Source: Candidatus Heimdallarchaeota archaeon (lineage in GTDB: Archaea > Asgardarchaeota > Heimdallarchaeia > Hodarchaeales > LC-3). Taken from it: 5,855 nt of DNA. A program made the position numbers and the translations under genes. The notes under the pieces were generated by a model, which worked only from the letters and a program-made list of their open reading frames with translations, did not search any database and had not been told where the DNA came from. The stretch covers positions 1 to 5,855 of the forward strand of contig DAHXPE010000143.1 of assembly GCA_027364495.1 (NCBI GenBank), read 5' to 3'. How positions within the stretch are numbered: the first letter of the stretch is position 1; the number at the start of each line of letters is the position of its first letter. Shown in pieces: positions 1-5,783 of the stretch.

Positions 1-111
1 TATATACATACTTTTATTGTAGTAACCATGTTTTTTTAATCTTTCTTTATTTTGAATGGTTGATTTTGCTAAATAATCACTAGCAGAATTCAACAGTATT
101 ATATCGAACAT
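1..111 (-). CDS. Partial open frame, N-terminus of an unrecognised protein running off the left edge
   Basis: On the minus strand an ATG at 111-109 opens a frame of 37 codons with no stop before the window edge. The product begins MFDIILLNSASDYLAKST and continues with a Lys/Arg-rich helix-like stretch (NKERLKKHGYYNKS). The frame is in fact open back to a TAA at 189-187, so 62 codons lack a stop, which is unusual in sequence this AT-rich. The ATG is preferred because a TATA-like element on this strand (about 137-148) would place transcription start at roughly 115, giving a near-leaderless message. It is divergent from the thioredoxin-V4R gene and may share its control region. I do not recognise the family, and the piece is too short to assign a function. 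It could still be a chance open frame. Confidence 0.4.
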   Translation of the reverse strand, partial: MFDIILLNSASDYLAKSTIQNKERLKKHGYYNKSMYI

Positions 112-133
112 TTTATTAAACAAGAACTTCAAA

Positions 134-150
134 GAGTTAATATAATAAAA
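134..150. promoter_or_regulatory. TATA-like element of a possible divergent promoter
   Basis: The A/T-only core TTAATATAATAAAA (137-150) resembles an archaeal TATA box on either strand. Read rightward it predicts a start near 167-171, about 40 bases ahead of the ATG at 209, leaving room for the AGGA at 195-198. Read leftward it predicts a start near 115, only a few bases before the ATG at 111. Archaeal TATA boxes do not strongly fix direction, so a shared box is plausible. This is inferred from spacing and composition only. Confidence 0.35.
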
Positions 151-156
151 CCTATT

Positions 157-174
157 CAGTTTACTAGTAACCTG
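157..174. promoter_or_regulatory. 18-base near-perfect palindrome, operator-like
   Basis: CAGTTTACTAGTAACCTG is symmetric at 16 of 18 positions, with a perfect 10-base core TTACTAGTAA (161-170). It overlaps the predicted rightward transcription start and lies just downstream of the TATA-like element. A dimeric regulator bound here could block the start site of the thioredoxin-V4R gene and might also affect the divergent frame. No regulator is encoded in the window. Confidence 0.4.
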
Positions 175-194
175 TTTTCCGTTTGCTTAAAATC

Positions 195-198
195 AGGA
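195..198 (+). promoter_or_regulatory. Weak Shine-Dalgarno-like AGGA for the thioredoxin-V4R gene
   Basis: AGGA at 195-198 sits 10 bases before the ATG at 209, at the long end of useful spacing. It is the only purine-rich match near this start and supports the ATG chosen. Confidence 0.3.
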
Positions 199-208
199 AC
201 TTTATCTT

Positions 209-1864
209 ATGTCTGAAGAAATTTCTAAAGTTAATATTGTTCTGTTTAAAGGAGCTCATTGTGCCGCATGTCACGTTGTAGAACCTATTTTACGTCAAAT
301 TATTGCTTCCAGCAAAGGTTCTGCTACTCTTACTTTAATTGATACTGATGAGGAACAAGAACTTACTGAAAAATATAATATTAGTACCATTCCAGTTGTT
401 TTTTATAATGATCAGCTTGTTTTGACTGCTGAACAAGCCAGCGAGCTTATTTCTGGTGAATTTGGTAATATGCAGGCAGGAGTTCAAATGGAATTTTCAG
501 GAGGATTTTTTGAACCACAGATGCATGATTCTGGTACTTCAATGATCACCGATAATCTTTCTGGTGATATGTTTTCTACTGGTCAATCTGGTCTTTTTAA
601 TCATCTTTTTAACCAACTTATTGCTTCCTCTGTCGAGTCAAATGCTGAAACATTAGAACGTAGACTTAAATTTAATATGTTAGCTATTTCTCAAAAAACT
701 ATGACTCCAGAGGCTATTCAGCATTTAACACGTCCTGCTTTAGGTGATTATGTTCATATCGGTATTTTACAATCTATTGTAACTTCTATTCTTGCTATTA
801 ATCCTCGATCAAGCGAATTCTTATATCGTGTTGGCCGTGATATGGGTCGTTTTGGTAATGTCCAGTTTCGTTTTCTTCGCCATTATCCAAAAATTTTCGA
901 ACATATTGATACTTCCAGTAAGTTCCGTGATATTCTAGAAGGTCTACAGGAACTTTATAGTGCTAATTCTCTTGGTCTTCCTTTATACCTTGCTTCTCGT
1001 TCTCTTATTCAACCTATGAATGACACTAAAGCTAAGTTAACACTATATGATTCTGCATTTTGTGCTCAAATGAGTCCTATTGGTCAACCTGTCTGCTTTC
1101 TAATCGCTGGTGAAATTTCTGGTCTTATTGAAACGACCTTAGGTGAACAGGTTTCCGTTATTGAAACTCGTTGCTTTGGTCTTGGCGATCCCTATTGCGA
1201 ATTTACTATTGAATTATTTAAAACCCGTGATTTTTCCTTTATCAGCGAACGACCGTTTCTTAATAAATCTGAAAAAGAAAAATTTCAACGTTGTCTTGAT
1301 ACTATTAGTAAAAACATGTATTCAAGTTCTCTTATCCGTACCATTCTAAGACCTGGTGTTTCAGACCATGTTCACATCTCTGTCCTTCAACAGACCCTAA
1401 ATGGTATCAAATTTAGTGATCCATTCTTTAGTACATTATTATTTTATGCTGGTCTCCACTACGGAAAACATGGTGCTGATTTTGCTATAATTGATCGTAT
1501 TATTAAAGAAGAAGGCAATAAACCCTTACCAATGGATTTTGAATCTAGTTTACACATTCTCAAGGCTTTTTTTAATGACCCGGCAACAATTTTGACACGT
1601 TGGCAAGGAAATGTTGAATTAGAATTGAAAGATGAAGAAACTGGTCTTTTAAATATTTACGAATCAGCTATTGCCTCTGGCTTGAACATGAAGGGTTCTG
1701 ATTTTATTTTAGATGTTGATATTGAGACCACTCTCTGTGATTTTACTGCTGGTTTTATCCAGGGTCGTTTATCGCGTATTTGCGATGAAAAAATTAAAGT
1801 TACTGAAATTAATTGTTTAAGCATTGGTTCCAAATATTGTCAATTTAAAATTGAGCTTGATTAA
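209..1864 (+). CDS. Thioredoxin-like domain fused to two V4R domains, putative redox-linked sensor
   Basis: A soluble protein of 551 residues with no signal peptide or membrane helix. Residues 7-84 form a small thioredoxin-like domain with the dithiol C18-A-A-C21 and the usual cis-proline (T60-I-P62). Residues 86-145 are a Met/Gly/Ser/Phe-rich linker with no Lys or Arg. V4R domain 1 spans about 150-337 and V4R domain 2 about 355-550. Each opens with a helix followed by an RPxxxDxVHIxxLQ motif (R175, R381) and ends with the Cys-rich V4R signature (C296, E319, C322, C330; C510, E533, C536, C544). V4R domains bind small molecules and, in MopR/PoxR/DmpR, also zinc at these positions. The fused dithiol suggests redox sensing or thiol exchange, but this is inference; no output domain is present. 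Arg codons are almost all CGN, unlike the neighbouring genes. Domain calls are firm, the role is not. Confidence 0.88.
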   Translation: MSEEISKVNIVLFKGAHCAACHVVEPILRQIIASSKGSATLTLIDTDEEQELTEKYNISTIPVVFYNDQLVLTAEQASELISGEFGNMQAGVQMEFSGGFFEPQMHDSGTSMITDNLSGDMFSTGQSGLFNHLFNQLIASSVESNAETLERRLKFNMLAISQKTMTPEAIQHLTRPALGDYVHIGILQSIVTSILAINPRSSEFLYRVGRDMGRFGNVQFRFLRHYPKIFEHIDTSSKFRDILEGLQELYSANSLGLPLYLASRSLIQPMNDTKAKLTLYDSAFCAQMSPIGQPVCFLIAGEISGLIETTLGEQVSVIETRCFGLGDPYCEFTIELFKTRDFSFISERPFLNKSEKEKFQRCLDTISKNMYSSSLIRTILRPGVSDHVHISVLQQTLNGIKFSDPFFSTLLFYAGLHYGKHGADFAIIDRIIKEEGNKPLPMDFESSLHILKAFFNDPATILTRWQGNVELELKDEETGLLNIYESAIASGLNMKGSDFILDVDIETTLCDFTAGFIQGRLSRICDEKIKVTEINCLSIGSKYCQFKIELD

Positions 1865-1908
1865 ACTCTATTTTATATGAGATTTATTTTTAGTTATTCC
1901 TCCTTTTT
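1865..1908. terminator. Convergent T-rich termination zone
   Basis: Only 25 bases separate the stop codons of the converging thioredoxin-V4R and peptidase genes. On the plus strand, T-runs at 1887-1891 and 1904-1908 follow the stop, the pattern of archaeal oligo-T terminators; both fall at or inside the 3' end of the opposing gene, so the transcripts probably overlap. There is no strong hairpin. The minus-strand signal for the peptidase gene is not evident. Confidence 0.35.
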
Positions 1909-4019
1909 CCTCTTACAATAGCCATTATTACAAACAATGGCAGAAATATAACTAAACCTGCGTATGATAAACTGAATTTTGAACTATTTGAGTTAGTTGA
2001 ATTACCATTTCCCAGTAAGAAAGTTAATCCTTGTAATGTAAAGGAAGTTCCATTTGACAAAGCAATTGTCACATTGAAATAATATTGTCCTAAAGCAAGA
2101 TTTTGAAATTCATTGCTGCCAATAACCCAACTTTTAGTTGCACTGTCATAAGGGATATTTCCTGTCGATCCTGAAACTTTTTGATTTGTATTCCAATTGT
2201 AAATATTTATTTTTGCTAAACTTATCTCATTGTTTTGTAATATTTGTCCATTAGGTGTTTCTAAAATGAAAGAATAACTGGGATAAAAAGAGCCAGGATT
2301 ATCAAGCTTAAAATCTAATCTATATGAAAAAAAATTAAGATATAAATTATATCTGCTAAAATAAGTTATAAACATTTGACTGTCTTCTATTTGATTTCCA
2401 CCTGATGAAGTGCCTGTTAAAGAACTTATAATTAATAATTTAAGTAAATTTTGACTGTTGTTTTCATATTGTACCATAAATGAACCTGATTGATCATTTA
2501 TTAGAGGTTCCTTCGTAAATTGATAATTTTCATTATTCATTGTCACTACGGTTAGCTGGTATTGTGAATCATTATTTGGTAAATCTGGAAAAAAAGTCAC
2601 AAGATACGGTTCTAAATCGCTTTTAGGCAATGTATAAAACTGATTACTCCAGTAAGGGAGAATTTGATTTGTAAATTGAGTAGGAACAATTTTTAATTTA
2701 TTATCTAAATTATACTGACTTGATGATATATTATAGGAAAAATTTTCATATGAATAGGTTTTACTGGTTTGGTCGTTAATAACATTTGTGATAACCCAAT
2801 CCGAATAAACTTGGTTAAAAGACAAAGAGGAATCTTTGACTGACAATTCGTATTTGATGGCATCTATGCCAGATCTATTTGTAAAATGTACTATATCTCT
2901 TATAAAATCTAAACCCAACCTTTGATTCAAATATAAAACAAATAAAAATGATTCTCCATAGCTTTCCAAAGTTTCTCTAAAATATGTTAAAGACTCATCA
3001 AAGGCATGAAGAAAATAACCTTGGGTATCTTCTAAATAAGAAATATAACCGCTCTTATAGCCTGCTAAGTTTTCAGCAAAAACTGCTAATCCCTCTTCAA
3101 GCCAAAGATCTTCATTCGTATTATAATTATAATGAATTAGATGAAAATATTCATGTGCTAATGTGGGTGCAAGCGCATTGACGTTATTATTTTGATTGTG
3201 CATGAAAACACTATTAATATTGATTATTTCTTTATAATTGGAATAGTAGTAAATACTGGATTTATTTATACTTGGTTTATGCATTTGGACAGGCCAAAAA
3301 TAACCAGTCGTGTAATAGCCTGGATGGAGATTACCTTCAATAAAATCGAAGATTAAGATTATAATTTTATCATTTTGGTTGTATTGTCCAATTTCTATTG
3401 GTGTTCCTAATTTTGAATCTGATGGATAAATATTTGTTTCAAACACTTGACCTATTTGTGCTGCAAGACCATTAACATAATCAGAATAATATTTCGAATT
3501 CTCATCGACGAATATATACGCGTGTTGGGTTATATTAATAAGACTTGCATTAATTTGATACATTGCTTCAGCCCAATCTCCTTGAGCAAAGGTCTTGCCA
3601 TCGCCATTATTATCTTTCCCATTATTGGCAAAATAGAGATTTTCAACCCAAAATTTCTGAACTGACCCCATAGTATAGTCATTAGTAAAAGAAGTAGCTT
3701 TGTTTAAGGATTGAATTGAAGATGCGGTTTTAAGATTTGTTAAATTATTAATAGCGATTTTTGGATTTGCATCGGTTTTTAGATTAGGAGCAACTTTTGT
3801 TGATGCTTTTACGATGTAAGGTAAAATTGACACTTCAGAATTTTGTTTGTTTTGAACGCTTGGTACATTAGGTATACTGGGTGAGTTTGGAGATATTTTC
3901 TGGGTTTGAGTTGGAATTAAAGAAGAGGAGCCAGTTGACGGGAAATAACTAGGAGTTAAAAAAATTACTAGAATGATTAGTGAATATAAAATCTTACATT
4001 TATGTAACAAGTGGAGCAT
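1890..4019 (-). CDS. Secreted, membrane-anchored zinc metallopeptidase (gluzincin type, M30/MA-like)
   Basis: A 709-residue surface protein. Residues 1-24 are a signal peptide with a basic start and hydrophobic core (LYSLIILVIF). Residues 30-115 are a Ser/Pro/Asn/Thr-rich stalk. The catalytic region, about 120-415, contains H289-E-Y-F-H293 and, 16 residues on, W306-L-E-E309-G-L-A, the HExxH plus WxxEGxA arrangement of gluzincins such as hyicolysin-type M30 and peptidase-MA proteins; H289, H293 and E309 should bind zinc, with E290 catalytic. A possible calcium loop, D136-N-N-G-D140-G, precedes it. Residues 560-668 look like an Ig-like beta sandwich. A Ser/Asn linker, one membrane helix (about 684-702) and the tail RGKRRNN anchor the C-terminus. 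Thirteen N-x-S/T sequons suit glycosylation. The only Cys is C8. It probably digests extracellular protein; substrate unknown. All nine Arg codons are AGA/AGG. Confidence 0.85.
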   Translation of the reverse strand: MLHLLHKCKILYSLIILVIFLTPSYFPSTGSSSLIPTQTQKISPNSPSIPNVPSVQNKQNSEVSILPYIVKASTKVAPNLKTDANPKIAINNLTNLKTASSIQSLNKATSFTNDYTMGSVQKFWVENLYFANNGKDNNGDGKTFAQGDWAEAMYQINASLINITQHAYIFVDENSKYYSDYVNGLAAQIGQVFETNIYPSDSKLGTPIEIGQYNQNDKIIILIFDFIEGNLHPGYYTTGYFWPVQMHKPSINKSSIYYYSNYKEIININSVFMHNQNNNVNALAPTLAHEYFHLIHYNYNTNEDLWLEEGLAVFAENLAGYKSGYISYLEDTQGYFLHAFDESLTYFRETLESYGESFLFVLYLNQRLGLDFIRDIVHFTNRSGIDAIKYELSVKDSSLSFNQVYSDWVITNVINDQTSKTYSYENFSYNISSSQYNLDNKLKIVPTQFTNQILPYWSNQFYTLPKSDLEPYLVTFFPDLPNNDSQYQLTVVTMNNENYQFTKEPLINDQSGSFMVQYENNSQNLLKLLIISSLTGTSSGGNQIEDSQMFITYFSRYNLYLNFFSYRLDFKLDNPGSFYPSYSFILETPNGQILQNNEISLAKINIYNWNTNQKVSGSTGNIPYDSATKSWVIGSNEFQNLALGQYYFNVTIALSNGTSFTLQGLTFLLGNGNSTNSNSSKFSLSYAGLVIFLPLFVIMAIVRGKRRNN

Positions 4020-4047
4020 AATCTAAAAATAATAAATATTTGGTTCT

Positions 4048-4060
4048 ATTTTAATATACC
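4048..4060 (-). promoter_or_regulatory. TATA-like promoter element ahead of the peptidase gene
   Basis: Read on the minus strand, the gap between the two minus-strand genes contains GGTATATTAAAAT, a fair archaeal TATA match. It predicts a start at about 4026-4030, 7-11 bases before the ATG at 4019. No Shine-Dalgarno match is seen there, which fits a very short leader. The peptidase gene may therefore have its own promoter even if it can also be read through from the upstream membrane gene. An ACCTAATT half-site (4058-4065, plus strand), also found in the palindrome at 5335-5352, overlaps the box. Confidence 0.35.
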
Positions 4061-4074
4061 TAATTAGATAAGAT

Positions 4075-5061
4075 TTAGACATAATCAGGTGCTAATTCCT
4101 TTAGGAAGACATTATCTTGTTGTTGGTCAGTGTTTTCAGAGTCTTTTTTAAATTTTACTTCCATTTGAACTGATGTCGTACCAAAAGGAACAGGTATTTT
4201 TCTGAGAAACGATTCATAATATTTTACCTGGAAAAGCATATTATAGAGAGTAACCATGATGATTGTTGGGAAAGCGAGAATAGCCACTGCGAAAACTGCA
4301 ATCAAAACTATAGTATCAAGGCTTATATTTTGTACTATAAGAGTAACTAATCCACCAATAGCAAATAAAGGACTTAATTTAGCCTGAATTGCCTTTCCAA
4401 CAAAAGAATTAGTTTTTGTCCTTGAGTTATAAGATTTTAAATATGTATCAATCAACATCCAAGGAATAGGAATGGTAATTGACATCAAAAGCGGGGACAA
4501 CACAAAAACAATAATAATTTTAAGTATGTAATTTATTATATTTCCTGATCCGATTTCAGAAGTAAAAAAGGAGTATAATTTTGCATTAGATGTAGAACCA
4601 GAAAAGAATGGTAACAAAAATCCCAAAATGAAAGCTGTCACTGCAAGCCAAGCTAAAAGAAGATTAATAAATTTTGAAATGACATTTATTGGTGTTATTC
4701 GTAAATTCTCTTCATTAACTTTTTCAAAATAATGAATGTCACCTTTAGTCAGTAATAAATGAGAAATCTTTTTTTCTGTTAATAATTCTCCTAATTTTGG
4801 AGCATATTTAATTCCAATCATATACCATAAAGCCATCATAATAAAAGCTGAAATAAGTGAAACAATTATTCCTATTGGATCAAAATGAAATACTGGTACT
4901 GGTCCTTCTTTCACGGTTATTTTAAAATTAAATAAATAAAAAGTAAAGAATATTATAATCAATACAGCCGTAAATACAAGTCCTAAATTAGTAAATACTT
5001 TAAATGTTGCTCTCTTATATAAATCAATTATACTTAATAGCTTGTTTTTAAACCTCATCAT
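4075..5061 (-). CDS. Six-helix integral membrane protein of unrecognised family
   Basis: The product has 328 residues. Hydrophobic segments at about 22-44, 63-85, 128-152, 173-203, 230-246 and 249-275 give six likely membrane helices. Lys/Arg-rich stretches lie in the N-terminus (1-21), the 86-127 loop, the 204-229 loop and the 276-328 tail, so the positive-inside rule places both termini in the cytoplasm. The outer loops are short. The C-tail ends in a polar DSENTDQQQDN stretch. I see no transporter signature, catalytic motif or conserved charged residue within a helix; a distant Yip1-like or permease-like fold is possible but unsupported. It lies 55 bases upstream of the peptidase gene on the same strand, so the two may be co-transcribed. 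The start has two adjacent ATG codons, and the first is 6 bases after GGA of AAAGGA. Four of five Arg codons are AGR. Confidence 0.8.
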   Translation of the reverse strand: MMRFKNKLLSIIDLYKRATFKVFTNLGLVFTAVLIIIFFTFYLFNFKITVKEGPVPVFHFDPIGIIVSLISAFIMMALWYMIGIKYAPKLGELLTEKKISHLLLTKGDIHYFEKVNEENLRITPINVISKFINLLLAWLAVTAFILGFLLPFFSGSTSNAKLYSFFTSEIGSGNIINYILKIIIVFVLSPLLMSITIPIPWMLIDTYLKSYNSRTKTNSFVGKAIQAKLSPLFAIGGLVTLIVQNISLDTIVLIAVFAVAILAFPTIIMVTLYNMLFQVKYYESFLRKIPVPFGTTSVQMEVKFKKDSENTDQQQDNVFLKELAPDYV

Positions 5062-5067
5062 TATCTA

Positions 5068-5073
5068 TCCTTT
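5068..5073 (-). promoter_or_regulatory. Shine-Dalgarno-like AAAGGA for the membrane protein gene
   Basis: On the minus strand AAAGGA lies 6 bases before the ATG at 5061, good spacing for a ribosome binding site, and decides in favour of the first of the two adjacent ATG codons. The peptidase gene downstream has no such motif. Confidence 0.5.
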
Positions 5074-5224
5074 AATTAACCTATATCGAATATTCAATCA
5101 TATTCATCGAATTTTAGAGTTGGATTAAAAACTTATTCAAATTTAAGAAAAATTTCCGTTATTCATCATCAAAAAAGTCATTAAATAATCTCAGACAAAG
5201 ATACCTTCCAAAGTATATTTAAAT

Positions 5225-5352
5225 GGTATTATTTACCTGTGTACTGAATACAGAATAACAATTGGTAATTCGAGGTTGAATGATAGCTATATACCAAATA
5301 AACTTTATAACAATCTTTTGTTTTAGCTATTGGTAATTAGGTAAACCTAATT
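5225..5352. repeat. Cluster of GGTA/TACC motifs in both orientations
   Basis: Related short motifs recur here. GGTA-TTATT-TACC is an inverted pair at 5225-5237. ATTGGTAATT occurs at 5261-5270 and again at 5329-5338. TACCAA at 5292-5297 is the inverse of TTGGTA at 5262-5267. TAGCTAT occurs at 5284-5290 and 5324-5330. The cluster ends in the palindrome at 5335-5352. Such spacing could be an array of binding sites upstream of the membrane protein gene or of a plus-strand transcript. Each motif is short, and chance contributes in AT-rich DNA. Confidence 0.35.
5335..5352. promoter_or_regulatory. Perfect inverted repeat, operator-like
   Basis: AATTAGGT-AA-ACCTAATT has perfect 8-base arms around a 2-base spacer, 18 bases in total, the same length as the palindrome at 157-174. 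The half-site ACCTAATT recurs exactly at 4058-4065, over the TATA-like element of the peptidase gene. A plus-strand TATA-like CTTTATAA (5303-5310) lies about 37 bases upstream. The size suits a dimeric winged-helix regulator, but no partner is visible. Confidence 0.4.
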
Positions 5353-5410
5353 CTTTCAAATCATTTGCAGTTTAGTAAGCCATGATGAGTACCGCTTAGT
5401 ATTTAGCAAG

Positions 5411-5430
5411 TTGAAAGAACTTATATAAAG
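5411..5430 (+). promoter_or_regulatory. Archaeal BRE/TATA-like promoter with no gene behind it
   Basis: GAAAGAAC followed by TTATATAAAG is the best match in the window to a purine/A-rich BRE followed by a TATA box. It predicts a start near 5449-5453, where a G and A are available. No open frame follows, so if active it would drive a non-coding transcript. The core TTATATAA is itself symmetric, so the direction rests on the upstream GAAAGAAC. Confidence 0.4.
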
Positions 5431-5449
5431 CTCCTTCGCTTCCGTTTAC

Positions 5450-5605
5450 GATTAATTTATAAAAGAATGATTTAATAGCTTAGAATATTACTAAAATAGA
5501 ACCAACTAAAAAGGGAATAGCTAAAATTTTTAATACTTATTTTAAGAATATAAATTATAGAATTTTTGATATTTATCAAAGGATTGCCAATCGGCAATGT
5601 TTTTT
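5450..5605 (+). ncRNA. Candidate small non-coding RNA of about 155 bases
   Basis: The candidate is bounded by a promoter-like sequence at 5411-5430 and a hairpin plus T6 at 5583-5605. There is no usable open frame between them. The body is very A/T-rich with little obvious structure until two consecutive stem-loops at the 3' end. It carries TAAAATAGAACCAA (5492-5505), which also occurs in the same sense just before the peptidase start. It matches no RNA family I recognise, and the call rests only on boundaries. Confidence 0.25.
5565..5605 (+). terminator. Twin stem-loops followed by T6, terminator-like
   Basis: TTTGATA-TT-TATCAAA (5565-5580, perfect 7-base arms) is followed after two bases by ATTGCC-AATC-GGCAAT (5583-5598, perfect 6-base arms, 4-base loop) and then G plus six T residues (5600-5605). 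The second stem plus T-run looks like an intrinsic terminator on the plus strand. Archaea mainly need the T-run, but hairpins are compatible. The nearest annotated plus-strand gene ends at 1864, so if used it serves an unannotated transcript. Confidence 0.4.
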
Positions 5606-5680
5606 AAAAGATCTTTAATGCTTAAAGCTTTGCATAAATGTTAGACAATTTTCCTTTATAGATTTAGAAAATAAAACATA

Positions 5681-5783
5681 TGTTAATCATTGAGATAGTG
5701 GACAAAATTATTAGAAACCAAGAATATAATATATAAAAATAAAAATATTGGAAACAGTTCAATAAATAAATGTTAATCGCTGA
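5681..5783 (+). repeat. Weak direct repeat TGTTAATC(AT/GC)TGA
   Basis: TGTTAATCATTGA (5681-5693) and TGTTAATCGCTGA (5771-5783) match at 11 of 13 positions and lie 90 bases apart. GTTAATC appears again at 5842-5848. Each of the first two copies begins with an ATG whose frame soon stops (18 and 6 codons), so neither is a gene. The flanks match only moderately. Confidence 0.25.

Noticed and set aside
1143..1349. 68-codon plus-strand frame inside the thioredoxin-V4R gene
   Set aside because: It lies in another frame of a well-supported V4R coding region, has no ribosome site, and its hydrophobic product is explained by the T-rich codons of the real gene.
2984..3181. 65-codon plus-strand frame opposite the peptidase catalytic region
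   Set aside because: It is antisense to the HExxH region of a clear gene, with no independent signal; a shadow frame.
3447..3665. 72-codon plus-strand frame opposite the N-terminal part of the peptidase
   Set aside because: Antisense shadow; composition follows the opposite strand and no start signal is present.
5382..5388. ATGATGA resembling the C box of an archaeal C/D guide RNA
   Set aside because: No CTGA D or D' box follows at a suitable distance, and the 7-mer is common in AT-rich DNA.
5222..5395. Possible gene remnant on the minus strand, with open pieces of about 30 codons in two frames
   Set aside because: The pieces are broken by stops, overlap in competing frames and resemble no family I know; expected by chance at this length.
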